A stretch of DNA of 64,000 nucleotides from Dama dama (GCF_033118175.1 NC_083701.1:53023001-53087000), one strand, 5' to 3'. Counted from the stretch's first letter, positions 46,961 through 59,185 are shown. Program-made: numbers and translations. Notes: generated from the letters alone by a model not told the origin.

Positions 46961-48465
46961 TACAGAGAACATGGTTAAGTTGTAAAGCTTTCTTCACTAG
47001 GACCTAAGGAATTTGTATCTAGAGCAGCATTTCTCCTAAGAGTGCTACTAGCATTTTTGGAATGGCAATTCTTTATTGCTTATGGTTAAAAAATATTTAG
47101 TGTGTCTGGTTCAACTTAGGTGGTAATTGTCAACAACATTCTCCAATCACTGTGACAGACAAGAACAGCCCCTATGCCCCCATGACCACATTTCCAAATG
47201 TCTCTTTACGGAAGAAGTACTAACTCTAATGGAGATCCAATGACTTAGAAGTGGGCGGGGGGCGGGGCGGGGGGGGGGGGGGAGACACAAATAATTATAA
47301 AGAAAAAAAATGAAGGAGGAGAGAAATGGAAACATCACTGGATCAGGGTTCTTGTACCTCCAAAAACACATTGATGAAAAATATCAGCAGGTCCTAGAAG
47401 CGCACTTAGAAACTTACAGGAGGTATAGGAAAGTCACAGAATGTGTGTTAACACCTCACCATTCCTTTTCATGAAAAGCTGCAAGCTTTAGAAGTTGCCC
47501 CAGTCACTTTCAACTGGGGCAGGTGTGGTTACATGGAAGTAATAGTAGAAGATGAGAGAGAGAGAAATGTCAGGTTATTGATAGGTAAAATGTAAACCAA
47601 CAGTGGCTCCATGCACTACTGAGGAGAGACAGAGATGAGAGGCTTGAGAGGGCTGATTGCTTATAAACTGAGGGCAAAGAGAAAGATAAAAAGAGGAGGA
47701 ACTTAAGACTAGAAGTGAAGAGCCCAACAATGGCCTCTAGGCATACACATCCATATATACCCCAGAAGTCTTTAGTCCAGGTACCCCAGTATTTGCGCTA
47801 CATTTGCACTAATGGTGTAAAAGCAACAGATGTGCTTATGTTTTTAGCAAACATCAAAGTGGTGACACCAAACTAGTTGTCATATTCTTCACAAACTTGC
47901 AGGAGACAGGTGGAAAACCAGTTTTACTTAACAATATCCTGGATGAGCAATAATAAAAGTTATAAATTTTATTAAAATATCAATTGTATTCAATCTCATC
48001 ACTTCAGTACATGTCTTTTTCATGTTTTGTTTGACTGAATGGGAAGTGAACTGAAGCTTTCTGCAGCCTACTTCAGTACCATGCTATCTTGAGCACATGC
48101 ACTTAGGTAATTTGAGTTACAAGCTGAACTAAACCTTTTTTTCTCATGAATCCCCATGTTTACTTGAAAACCTGACTGATAGACAAACTGGATATTCAGA
48201 TGTCTACGAATAATTTCCTAAGAATAAATGAATGGATCCTGCTACTGTCAAGGAAAGCTGACAGTATTTGTTTCAAATGATAAAATATGAGCTTCCAAGT
48301 GAAAATTAGACTTTCAGAAAGCTTATTTCTATGACCATAACTTTCATAACTTCTCAATACTTAAAAAAATTTCTGATGAAATTAGTAATGATTTTAACAA
48401 AGGATTTTTAATGTTGTTTATCTAGATGTTTTATTTGGGAAGATATACAAAACTAAGAAATCAGA
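46961..48465. other. Intergenic with one G-rich tract
   Basis: No gene. A G-rich tract lies at 47251-47284; the remainder is ordinary AT-rich sequence. Confidence 0.6.
47251..47284 (+). repeat. G-rich low-complexity tract (possible G-quadruplex)
   Basis: gtgggcggggggcggggcgg followed by a run of G. Four or more G-runs of at least three with single-base loops meet the simple quadruplex pattern. Confidence 0.8.
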
Positions 48466-48680
48466 GGGTTTCTCTGGTGGCTCAGATGATAAAGAAATTG
48501 TCTGCAATGCAGGAGATTGAGTACTATCCCTGGGTCAGGAAGATCCCCTGGAGAAGGAAATGGCAACCCATTCCAGTACCCTTGTCTGGAAAACCCCATG
48601 GACAGAGGAGCCTGGTGGGCCACAGTCCATGGGTGGTAAACAGTCAGACGTGGCTGAGCGACTAACACACACACACACAA
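48466..48680 (+). mobile_element. Bov-tA SINE
   Basis: gtttctctggtggctcagat start, gtcaggaagatcccctggag, ggctgagcgactaacacaca with a (CA)n tail. Confidence 0.94.
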
Positions 48681-50105
48681 GAAGCCATCATTTTTCCACA
48701 TGAACAATGCCTGACATAACAGAGTCATGAACGGATTAAAAAATCCATTCCAAGGGCAAGTTACCCCAGTGGATTGTACCAAACTGAATGTGAAAAGTTC
48801 CTGGATACAGTTTCAGATTCTACTTTGGAACTCACCTGTCACATTTTAGTGTTGTACAGAAGAATATACAAAATTATATGCAAAAGCTATTAAGTGCCCC
48901 AGTTTTTCCCAGCTACCTGTCTGACACTGGATTTTCTTCATTAGCTTCAACACAAATATCAAATTTCAACAGTTTGAATCCAGATGCATATATGAAACAC
49001 TGTCTTACTCAGCTAGATATGAAAAATTATAAAACAATGTCATTATTCTCACTAATTATGGGTTTGTTTTTTTTTTAAAAATCCCTATTAAAGAATGTGT
49101 TTTTGTTGACACCTATTGGGCTTGAGACTTATTCTTAAGTGATTAAGTAAATATTTAAAATGTTTTCTGCTTTAATTTTAATGTGATAAATGTCAATAGA
49201 TATATAAGCCATATCAACAAGAGATAGTTCGGGTTCTCAAGAATTTTTAAGAGTATAAAGAGGTCCCAAAACTGCTGCCCTGAAGCATGGATCAATCACC
49301 TTCCATGATAGCTATATTTGAAAACCTGGAACTTTTAAAATAAATATTTTAATAGTGTTCCTTCTCCAGTAATTATGTTAGTGATCTCTACCAATTCACT
49401 GGAGAGAGGCCCACTCACTTTGTGACTCTTAATGCCCCAGGGACAGATTCTCATTCAAATCATCGATGAAAGAAGATCATCATTTCTCCAGCTTGGTTCC
49501 AACTGCAGATGATGTTTGTGTGCCCATATTCACAATATTGAAAGAAGCCACATGGTCTTCTATCAGGGTCTTATTCAAGCACCTATCTGTTCAAGTGTAT
49601 AAAAACTTGCCTTTTATTTTACATTTTGTCATTCAACGAATATTTTTCAAAGAACTTTGTTGCCAATTGTTGATGCCATTAACACAACAAAATGAAACAA
49701 ACCAAAAATTAACTTCATATAGAGTCTTTTTTAAAACTTATGCTAAAAATATTTGATATTTTCCTATTTATTGAGCATTATCAAATAATGAAATAATTTG
49801 AGTACATGTTATATTAATTTTTTAAAATCAGACTTAAATAGTTCTTTTGTAGATACATGTAAACACATATTCATCTATAAAACTACTTAGTATTCACCAA
49901 GCTTCCATATAAACAGCAATTATCTATTCTTGATTTTTTGATGAGCTTCTGCTATCAAAAGTAAAACATGTACGGCTTAGCATCATTGTAAATATTAAAT
50001 CTATTACTAGCTTAGTGTTTTCCTAAATTAATTTTAAAATTCCTATTTGTTTTATGTTTCTTCTTTCACAGATTCTTTAACTGAAATTTATTTTCTTTTT
50101 TTAAT
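48681..50105. other. Intergenic, nothing recognisable
   Basis: AT-rich; longest frame 96 codons (49466-49756) without features. Confidence 0.6.
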
Positions 50106-50114
50106 AAGGTATTT

Positions 50115-50429
50115 TATTTTGTTTTATTTATTTATGTATTTTTGGCTGCACTGGTTCTTCATTGCTGCATGAGAGCATTCTCTAGTTGTGGCAAGTGGGG
50201 GCTACTCTTCATCATAGTTTGTGGGCTCTTCACTGCAGTGGTCTCTCTCTTGCTGTGGAACACAGGTTCTAGGCCCACAGACTTCAGTAACTGCAGTACT
50301 CAGGCTCAGCAGTTGTGGCCCATGAGCTTAATTGCTCATTGGCTTGTGGAATCTTTCTGGAGCAGCATCAAACCCATGTCCCCTGCACTGACAGGCGGAT
50401 TCTTAACCACTGGACCTCAAGGGAAGTCC
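50115..50429 (-). mobile_element. CHR-2-type cetartiodactyl SINE
   Basis: (TTTA)n tail, gtatttttggctgcactggt, ctctagttgtggcaagtggg, ggctcagcagttgtggccca, ending cactggacctcaagggaagt. Confidence 0.88.
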
Positions 50430-51459
50430 AAGGCTTATTTTCATTTAAAATATCCTAAGTAATACTGAACTGGATATTTCTCATTGCTGCCATGAAAATA
50501 AAATAGTCCCAGTTACTAAAATGGATAGATTGGACTTCACACAATTTTTTCAAAAAGCAGGCCCGGGACAGGTTTGCTGTTGCTCCTACTTCCTATTTCA
50601 TTTAGATTTCCCGGAAAGCTGTTTGTGGGAGAACTAGGAAGCCGGGTCTGTAACTGAGCCGTCAATCAGAAGCAATGGTGTAAGGAGAAGCCATATGGCT
50701 CACTGCTATTTCTCATGTTGAGAAAAATAACAAATTTTTATATTCAGGTCCCACCAATATAATTACACTGTGTAGAGAAAATATGCTCTGGAATATATAC
50801 AGTGATGCAGGGCTCTTTTTTCAAATCAACCAAATTAATGTGTACTGACTAAAAATCCATTTTTCTATTCTTTGAACCAGTGAGAAAAGTATAAGCAGAT
50901 CATATAATTAAAAGTAGAATGCAGTGATTTTTTAACTCAAACAGTCTGGGGTTTATTCCATTTGTGTGCAGTGGATTTCATATATAAAATATTTGCTGAA
51001 TGTTCTTCTGTGTGTTTAAATTGAGATCAAAATCATAGGCATTCTACACAGCATTGCAAACTAGTTAACAAAACTACTTTGGCACAGATTTCAGCATATG
51101 TATCCTAAAAAATTACTTCATGTTTTCTTTAATTAGATCATGTTTAAAATGCCAGGAGGATGCCATTTAAAAGAACTACACTACATAACTAAGAACCATT
51201 TCTAAAGAAAAATTGCTTTTCCCCTTACTTATCTTTACTATTTTCCTTATTTTGCTTCTGATTGTTCACTACTTTTCTTGACAAGAGTAATAATATTGTG
51301 ATCCATCCACCCACATAGAAATCACTGTAAACTTTCCTTACTCTGAGTTTTTCCTGTGTGTGTGTTGTGTGCATACTCACGTGTATATGATAAACAATGT
51401 ATATATATATAATTACCTGTATATACATATAAGCATCTCCCCTGAAGCTTAGAAAATTC
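50430..51459. other. Intergenic, nothing recognisable
   Basis: AT-rich; short TG/TA runs near 51353-51425. No gene. Confidence 0.6.
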
Positions 51460-51548
51460 AGTCAGTTCAGTTCAGTTTAGTCACTCGGTCATGTTCGACT
51501 CTTTGAGATCCCATGAATTGCAGAACTCCAGGTCTCCCTGTCCATCAT
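51460..51548 (-). mobile_element. BovB extreme 3' end
   Basis: cagtcagttcagttcagttt, cactcggtcatgttcgactc, ctccaggtctccctgtccat. Only about 90 bp. Confidence 0.88.
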
Positions 51549-52401
51549 ATTTCTACAAATAGTTACTGAGTGAAAAACTCTTCGATTTTTTTAGTTGATT
51601 CCGGGAAAATCAAGAAAATACAAGATAAAAGAAACTTTATAACATGTATGGATTGCAAAGATTAGCTGTCTTACTGCTAAAGGATGGAATTCAGGTTTCC
51701 TGAGTTCCTTGGTAATGAAAGAAAGCACTAAATAAAAGAAGGATAAACCCAAATGCAATTTTACTTCTAATATTAATAAATTGCATATACTCAATGAGAA
51801 ATGGCTTTTAATGGTTCTGTATGACTCAACCTCTCTATCATCATAAAGTAATTCAATACAGCTCAGTAAACAGGAATTAACTGGAATTTTCAAGTTCAAT
51901 ATTAGGTTCACTTAACAGCTTAAAGGACCTGATGAGTAGAGCCCTTGACTTGCTTTTGCTCCTCTGCTCTTAAATCTTGTTTATAAGAGTTTAATTTCAG
52001 TATAATTATAGGAGTTAATCCAGTGAACAATAAGTACCTGATTCTATATTTTCTTGGTAAACCAGGAAAAATTTAACTATATCTTTTGCGTATCATAAGG
52101 GCGTAGTGACAATCATTGAATGACCAATCCAACTGTCTCCTTTATGATGGTTACAAGAAAGATCCAATGTATTAAAATGTGAAATCACAGGCAATGTGTT
52201 TGTTGGTCATGGTATATAAAGTATGGTCATCTCTCAATTATTTGAAGCATAGAATAAAAATTTTCTCTTTATAAAAACTATTTTGAAAGAGGAGAAGAAC
52301 ATTTCTCATAGTGATTTCCCATCACACATTATTTTCATATTAATGCCCTCCAAAGGCTTTGAATTAAACAAATGTGTTCAAGTCTATATTGACTATCAGT
52401 A
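51549..52401. other. Intergenic, nothing recognisable
   Basis: AT-rich; a 106-codon minus frame (51591-51911) has no features. Confidence 0.55.
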
Positions 52402-52410
52402 TGACACTTT

Positions 52411-52684
52411 TGGAGAAGGCAATGGCAACCCACTCCAGTACTCTTGCCTGGAAAATCCCATGGACGGAGGAGCCTGGTAGGCTGCAGTCCATGGGGTCGC
52501 TAAGAGTCAGACATGACTGAGCGACTTCACTTTCACGTTTCACTTTCATGCATTAGAGAAGGAAATGGCAACCCACTCCAGAGTTCTTGCCTGGAGAATC
52601 CCAGGGACGGGGGAGCCTGGTGGGCTGCCGTCTATGCAGTCGCACAGAGTCGGACATGACTGAAGCAACTTAGCAGCAGCAGAT
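52411..52684 (+). mobile_element. Bov-A2 SINE (complete dimer)
   Basis: Two Bov-A units in tandem: tggagaaggcaatggcaacc to gactgagcgacttcactttc, then gagaaggaaatggcaaccca to gactgaagcaacttagcagc with (CAG)n end. Perfect 9-bp target-site duplication tgacacttt at 52402-52410 and 52685-52693. Confidence 0.97.
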
Positions 52685-52719
52685 TGACACTTTAGAAGTT
52701 ATTAAAATGCCATGATCTT

Positions 52720-52852
52720 GGTTTCTCATCTGTAAATTAAGGATTATAATAATACCCTCCTTGGAAGGTTCTAGGAATTATATTAATAAATGAAATGAGA
52801 TGAACACTTACCACCATATCTATCCCATAGTAAGTGCTCAGTAAGCAGCGGG
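52720..52852 (+). mobile_element. MIR SINE relic
   Basis: tttctcatctgtaaattaag, gattataataataccctcct, catagtaagtgctcagtaag. Confidence 0.75.
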
Positions 52853-52904
52853 GCGGGGTGGGTCAGAAAAACATTCCTGCAACATTGTGATAATAATAAA
52901 AGTG

Positions 52905-53095
52905 ACAACAAGAATAGTGACACTGCACTAAATATTTACATGGATTATCTCATTTAATTTTAAAACAACAACATAAGGTGAACAGTGTTGTCACTCTTAT
53001 TTGTAAAATAAGGAAAGATGTAAGATAAGGAAAATGAGACAAAAGATTCAAGAAACATGCTAATGCCACACAGCTAAGAAAAGATAGGGCAAAAG
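52905..53095 (-). mobile_element. MIR SINE relic
   Basis: cactgcactaaatatttaca, ggattatctcatttaatttt, gccacacagctaagaaaaga. Opposite orientation to the adjacent MIR. Confidence 0.75.
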
Positions 53096-54871
53096 TTGAA
53101 TAAGTAAAGGTAGCAGCTATTATTATCATATTACTATCCTCGTCATCACCATGAACAACCCATCCTGTGATCTTTGTAGCAGACTAGGCTATAAAAATGA
53201 GTTCTTGGGTATTTCCAAAGATAATTGCCTCCCCTTGGAAAGAATCCAGAATGAGCCCACATTAAGCTAAATTCTGCATTAGAGTGGGCTGTTATACAGT
53301 TGGGAGGATTTATTCCAAGGACCCACAAGGCACATGAAAGATGAATAGATAGAATTTGTCAGATAGTCCTTTACCTTTAAACATATTCCAATGCAGTGAA
53401 AGGAAAGAAGATAAAATAATTTTTTCCTTACACAAAGGCATTTTAAACATCACTAACACAATTAATTCATCTCGTTGTCAGTCCCTAGGGAATGAAACAA
53501 AGTCAAACCTAGGCATGCACACCTCAATGAAATATGGTCTGTGTTACCAGCGAATGATAAAGGGATTTTCATGTGACTATATAAGTGCAGTGACGTGGTT
53601 GAAAATTAAAAATGCAGCATTTACTTAAGTGGAATTCAATGAAGCACTTTTATTCAAAAGTATTTCAGTCATTACATGTCCTTTATCTATTTAATTAAGA
53701 TATTTATATATATAAAGTTGCAGTATTTTTACTATAAACTAATAAGAAGTGTACACTTTCCTTAAAAAATATTTCAATCACTTATGATCATGTATGTATA
53801 ATCTTTTTCAAACATTCATAGAAAATATAATTATTTCACAGAAACTTATATTATTTAAGTAAATCACAGAATAGCTGAATATAACATTAATATATATACA
53901 TTCTCATTACTTTTTCAGAAAACTAGATAAAATGTTCTAGATTTGTAATCATAGACATTTTGAATGTGGCTTCAAATGACTTTTTCACTTTTATAATTGT
54001 CAGCTTAAGATATCTTGTGATTTTTCTTTTATCCAATTTAAAAACATGACTATTAAGAATGTTGTTCATTAAGAAACTTGGAAATATTCATAAAAATTGG
54101 GAGAATTAAAAATACAAGCTGTACCTGGAGATTCAATATTCATATTGATATTTCAAAGACTTGATAAAGTGAAATACCAGTAGAGCACTTCATCACACAA
54201 GACTGTTAATGGAGAATCACCTGAATATGACATCTGATGACTCGGGAAATATACCCAAAGTCATTAGATTGTCGAGTTTTCATGTCTCAGTTCTGTGCTG
54301 CCTCCTACATGACAATCATGTTCCTCCCATGCTAAGTAGGAATGAAATTGAAAGCAAGACCTCACCACCCACAACTACTTAGCAGCAATTCTCCTTTCAC
54401 TTCTTCACATACTTCAAGATATATGTCAAGTCAAGATCAGAGACCAGAAGGGATATCCTTTGAATGGATTCATTTGCACCCTTGCCACCCCCCCACCCCC
54501 ATTGTATGTTTTTCATTGAACTCTCTGACTCAAACCTGGACAATCAATGAGAGGGCAGAGATAACAGATTAAAGGGGTCAGTCCATGGAGGAAGGCAGGG
54601 ATTTTTACTATCCAAGAGACTCTATATTTTAAGATGGGTCATTTGTATACTCCCAGTTAACTAGTAATCATCTTCCTAGATATAATTAGGACTAACTATT
54701 GATTAGTTGAAATCATTTTAGTCATATTGAAGGTCAATTGAAAATGTTGGTTCTTAGCAGTTGAAATGAAATCTGGAGTCAGAAAGACCCCTTCACGTAC
54801 TCCTTTACACACTCACTGTACAACTGGAAGAGCTTCTGAGTTGAGATTTGTGACTAAGGATAACAGGACGT
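53096..54871. other. Intergenic, nothing recognisable
   Basis: AT-rich, longest frame 90 codons (53356-53628) without features. Confidence 0.6.
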
Positions 54872-55057
54872 GGGCTTCCCAGACGGCTCAGTGGTGAAGA
54901 ATCGGACTGAAATGCAAGAGACACAGGTTAGATCCCTGGGTCCAGAAGATCCTCTGGAGGAGGAAATGTCAACCTGCTCCAGTATTCTTTTTGGGAAAAT
55001 CCCATACAGTCCATAGAGTAGGAAAGAGTCAGACACGACTGAGAATGCATGCAGCAG
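54872..55057 (+). mobile_element. Bov-tA SINE, internally shortened
   Basis: gggcttcccagacggctcag start, gttagatccctgggtccaga, cagacacgactgagaatgca end. About 25 bp are missing near atacagtccatag. Confidence 0.92.
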
Positions 55058-55341
55058 GGAAGGAGAATAGAACTTACTTAATGGAATCATTGTGAGAATT
55101 CAGATGCTTAGCTTGAGGCTTACACTTTAAGGATGGTTACTGTTACAATTCTATAGGACACCACTAATTACAACTGAAGTCCAAGGTCTGGTGGCAGTGC
55201 AAGAAACCCATGAGCCTCAGGTACCATTTGCTAACCTCTGGTCACCTGTCCAAGATCTCCCTTCTCACCCAAAGCTGTCATTTTCCTCAGCCAGTTCTCC
55301 CTCTTCCTCACAATAATCTGTAAAGTTATGGGAGACTACTC

Positions 55342-55434
55342 CTGCTAATCATTTGATTCAAGTTATTCACACTAAGGGATGAATAACCTACTGCTAATCA
55401 TTTGATTCAAGTTATTCACACTAAGGGATAAATA
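55342..55434 (+). repeat. 49-bp tandem duplication
   Basis: ctgctaatcatttgattcaa starts at 55342 and again at 55391. The two units differ at one position over the 44 bases shared. Confidence 0.92.
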
Positions 55435-55576
55435 AGGCAGAACTTTTGGCTTTTTTCAATGCCCAAACAATCAATAATTGAAATACTGGAGAAGTTTTTC
55501 TCTCTATGCAAGGGAAAAGCTTCACTACCTTAAAAAAAAACAACAACAAAAAAAAACTTCACAGTACCTATATACT

Positions 55577-55848
55577 AAGTCAAGTCCCTAAGTCGTGTCT
55601 GACTGTTTGCAATTCCATGGATTATAACCCACGAGGCTTCCCTGTCCATCTGTCTCTATCTCCCCCAGTTTGCTCAAATTCATGTCCACAGAGTCAGTGA
55701 CGCTGTACAACCATCTCATCCTCTGCTACCCTCTTCTCTTTTACCCTCAATCCTTCAGAGCATCAGAGTCTTTTCCAATGAGTGGGCTCTTTGCATCAGG
55801 TGGCCAATGTATTGGAGCTTCAGTATCAGTCCTTTCAATGAATATTCT
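55577..55848 (-). mobile_element. BovB 3' fragment
   Basis: agtcaagtccctaagtcgtg, gtccacagagtcagtgacgc, gcatcaggtggccaatgtat, agtcctttcaatgaatattc. The BovB copy nearest to KCNV1. Confidence 0.9.
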
Positions 55849-56439
55849 ACTTCACAGTATTGTTATGATGATTATATAAGGTACTTGATGAGTAAGGGGC
55901 TTACAAAAATTTCCTGGCCTAAAGTAAGCACCCAGTAAACACTGAGTGTTTTTTAATTAAAACTTGAACTTTTACTAAGGAAGGTGTTGAGGCCTTTGCT
56001 GGCTAGAGGTCCCACTGCCAGCTAACAAAGCCATAACTAAACAGCTATGTTTCAGATCAGTCTCTGAAAAAGCCCTTTGTACTGCATCAAACTGCCTGCT
56101 TGTCTCCTTATATATACTTTGAAAACTACTTACAAGGGGGGAAAAAAGGAGATAAGTATGGTTCACTCATTTTTGCAAAGACTTTTGAAAAAAAAAAAAA
56201 AATGCAAGGTTCCCAGAAGCTTGCTGAAAATAATGAGGAAAACCTTGAACCGTGCCACTCAAAGCAGTTAACATAATTGCCCTAACCCTGAGTTTAGCAG
56301 GATTAGGGAAGTTACACAGCTGAAAATTTTGTTCTTTAGCATTCCTGAGCGCACAGATACAGGGAACCGGGAATCTAATATAGGAATCCTTGAAGTGCCT
56401 TCAGGATGAATGTAATATTCAGAGTCACCGAGCGCCTCA
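55849..56439. other. Sequence between the last repeat and the CpG island
   Basis: AT-rich, turning GC-rich after 56,430. It contains an A-run (56187-56201). No coding frame; it may include distal promoter sequence of KCNV1, but no specific site can be defended. Confidence 0.55.
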
Positions 56440-56689
56440 CTTCCTCCTCCGGTCTCAGCTCCCTCCGCTCCCCGCACTCCCCACAGCTGGCGCCGGGAAC
56501 CGCCGGGGGCTGGGAGGGAACGCGGGCGGGGGCGGCCACCCTCCGCCGCAGCCGCGGGGCCGGAGCCGCGAGGCGCTTGGCGACGAACGGAGACCAGAGG
56601 AACTCGGTGGCTAGCACAGCTCTGCTCCCGGACCTGTCAAGTCAGACTCGTGTAGATCCAGAGGATCAAACCCAGGCTCCGTAACCAGC

Positions 56690-57380
56690 AGCGAGCTCTG
56701 AGCGCAACCCAGATGTGCCCGGAGCAGCAGGTGAGTCACCCTGCCCGCCTCCCCACTCCAGCCCCGTGTCCAACAGGTTGGCCAAGGCGCGACTCCCGGG
56801 GGCCCCCGAGGATGCACTCCTAGCCTCACCTGGGCGCGGCGCTCGGCTTCTCCCTTTGCGGAGTCGTCGTTCCTATTTAAACTCCTGCCCCAGCCCACGC
56901 CTGTTCTAGTCCTTGTCTTTTTGCCTTCCCTTCTCCTAAAATGACAGCTCCTCTGTGTGCCGAGAAACGCGCCCAGAACACCTCCTCTCCAGGAAACTTG
57001 TAGGGACAGACTCGGCTGAACCGAAGGGCGCAAAGTGTCTCAACACGTGATGGGAGCTGGCCACGGCGACCCCTGGTTCGCCGTGACTCGCTGAGACTTA
57101 ATCAAAAGTCAGCGTTAACTGCCCTCATTTCCCTACCAGGAGGTCAAAAATTAGGAGAGGAGGGTGCCAGATTGGAATGAGAGTGAATGCCAGCAAATGA
57201 TGCGCCTCGCGCGCCCAGGTCACCCTCCCCCACGTGCGCACATCTCCAGCGACCCCTCCCCGGGAAGCCTATGAGGCCGCGCCGCAAAAGAAGAGGGAGG
57301 AATATACATCTTGAAGTTGGAAAAGACTCAGACCCGGTTACCCCTTCCTTTGCTGCTGAACTTTTCGTTTTGGTCCCCTG
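56690..57380 (+). other. Candidate spliced 5' UTR of KCNV1 (donor near 56731, acceptor near 57383)
   Basis: A very good donor, GAGCAGCAG|GTGAGTC, starts its intron at 56731. Downstream, a pyrimidine tract ending CCCCTGCAG at 57383 is a good acceptor. A second acceptor with a longer pyrimidine tract ends CGCTCCAG at 57488. Either would join a non-coding first exon to the leader of the coding exon. This is inference from splice-site quality only; an unspliced leader is equally possible. Confidence 0.3.
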
Positions 57381-57847
57381 CAGGCGGGCGTGAGTTTCGC
57401 CCACCCCCTTGCTTACATTCCTTCAAGATTCGACAAGCCCTCCTCCACGGTAGACCTCTCTCCCCTTTCCCTTTCCCGCTCGCTCCAGCGGCAGCGAGGC
57501 CTTCCACCCAAACACCTCCGGGCTGGAGATCTCAGTTACAAAGTTGGCGAGCGGGTAGTGAGTCCGAGAAGGACCACGGCGACCAACTGTGTGCCCGGCG
57601 GCTGTCCTCTGCTTGGTCCGCACGTGAGCGATTCCCTAGGGCGCCACCCCTCGTCTCCATCCCAGGCACGGATGCGCGGCTCCCGCGCACTCGCGGCTCC
57701 CTAGCGGCGAAAGGGAGAATCAGCACAGCGGGTGGAGAGAGGAAGGGTTCGCGGGTGGGAGGAACCCCCCTCGGGAGCCCGGGAAATCCCGGCTTGCCAA
57801 CCCCCTCCCCCCCAACTTCGAGGCGCTCTCCGGCAGCGGCGGCGAGG

Positions 57848-58314
57848 ATGGAGCTGCCTCCCCGGGGCCGGGCGCCGCTGGACTCCTCGCTGGACAGCGC
57901 CTCCCTGACCTCGCTGGACTCCAGCGTCTTCTGCAGCGAGGGTGAAGGGGAGCCCCTGGCGCTCGGGGACAGCTTCACCGTCAACGTGGGCGGCAGCCGC
58001 TTTGTGCTCTCGCAGCAGGCGCTGTCCTGCTTCCCGCACACGCGCCTGGGCAAGCTGGCCGTGGTGGTGGCCTCGTGCCGGCGCCGCGGGGCCCTGGCCG
58101 CCGTGCCCAGCCCCCTGGAGCTCTGTGACGACGCCAATCCCGTGGACAACGAGTACTTCTTCGACCGGAGCTCGCAAGCCTTCCGCTACGTCCTGCACTA
58201 CTATCGCACCGGCCGCCTGCACGTCATGGAGCAGCTGTGCGCGCTCTCCTTCCTCCAGGAGATCCAGTACTGGGGCATCGACGAGCTCAGCATTGACTCC
58301 TGCTGCCGGGACAG
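57848..58314 (+). CDS. KCNV1: KCNV1 coding exon 1: N-terminus and T1 tetramerisation domain of Kv8.1
   Basis: KCNV1 encodes Kv8.1, a six-transmembrane voltage-gated potassium channel subunit that makes no current alone and alters Kv2/Kv3-type channels by co-assembly in the plasma membrane, mainly in neurons (family knowledge). This exon gives residues 1-155 and two bases of Arg156. Residues 1-42 are a Ser/Leu/Asp-rich leader containing SLTSLDSSVFCSEGEGE. The T1 domain runs from about residue 43 (FTVNVGGSRF) through NEYFFDRSSQAFRYVLHYYR to the exon end. The ATG at 57848 is the first in-frame ATG and has A at -3 and G at +4. The donor is CGGGACAG|GTACCC. The start reads MELPPRGRAPLDS; as I recall human Kv8.1, which has 500 residues, this is two residues longer. 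The exon lies wholly in the CpG island. Confidence 0.96.
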
Positions 58315-59185
58315 GTACCCGCGAGGCGCCGGGGGCGGGGGCGCGGGGAGGTGGGTGCCGGGGCGGGGCAGCGGGCGCCGTGGGGATGGGGCGGCCGGGG
58401 ACAAAATTTGAGACTTCACCCAAGCCTCGCTCGAGCCAGGCCTAAGAATACTACCTGTGGGTCGTTTAGGAGCCAGAAGAAGGCAGGGTGGCAGTGGGGG
58501 CCGGAAAGCATCAAAGCCAAGTTTTGATGGAACTTTTTGAACCTTCTGCTTTTTCTGGTGAAGGTATGCTAATTCACTTGTAATCAAGAGCGGTCAGGCC
58601 TGCAATAAATATCTGGTGATTGAAAAGATGAGTCAAAAATTATGCTCCCAGAAATGCACCTAAAGGGATGAAGGTTACAATATAGACAGTGGTACTTTAT
58701 CACACTTAGGACCCTTCAGTTTTAAGACTTGGATAAAGAACTGCTTTAAATCCAGAAGACAGAAAGTTGGTTCCATGTGAATAAGTGTGGGACTTTGGTG
58801 ATCTATTATTTTGCAATTACTTTGCTATTATTACCATTTCATCATGAATATCTTTCCATTACCCACATTAAAAAAAAAAAAAATCCCTATTGCAAACTTC
58901 TGTTCTTGTTACAATAAAAAAGTAGGTCGTAAAATGCATTAATCTAAAGTAGCTTTGCTACGTATAATTTATTCTGTATAAACTTCTACCACAAAAGCGC
59001 CGTTTTAAAAGCAATAATCTTTCACATTTGAGTCCTGTGAAAAGACGGCCTGGGTGAAATATGGCATGAACTTGATCTGCATGTTACTGAATTAAGAAGC
59101 ATGATTTCACTGCCGAGTTCAAGTCTCATTTCACTTCAGTATTTTTTAAAAGTTAGACTAATCACCAGGTTGTCTTCCCTAAAAG
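58315..59185 (+). other. KCNV1: KCNV1 intron 1 (871 bp)
   Basis: GT-AG intron. The first 120 bp are still CpG-rich and the rest is AT-rich single-copy-looking sequence with one A-run (58869-58882). No retrotransposon is recognisable in it. Confidence 0.9.

Larger units (their letters stand above)
56440..58440. promoter_or_regulatory. KCNV1: CpG island covering the KCNV1 promoter region and exon 1
   Basis: GC content and CpG density rise abruptly near 56,440 and fall near 58,440, in contrast to the AT-rich repeats on both sides. The block contains GC-box-like runs, for example gcgggcgggggcggcc near 56522 and ggggcggggc near 58362 in intron 1. There is no strong TATA box; the only TATA-like string is tatttaa near 56874. 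The island encloses the start codon, so a CpG-type promoter between about 56,440 and 57,840 is inferred. The exact transcription start cannot be fixed from sequence. Confidence 0.85.

Noticed and set aside
57311..57847. N-terminal extension of KCNV1 by about 179 codons
   Set aside because: The frame is open but contains no ATG before 57848; GC-rich islands stay open by composition, and the known Kv8.1 N-terminus begins at 57848.
57892..57901. ggacagcgcc, a perfect right half of an RE1/NRSE repressor site in KCNV1 exon 1
   Set aside because: No matching left half (TTCAGCACC type) at the canonical or expanded spacing; it is also coding sequence for LDSAS.
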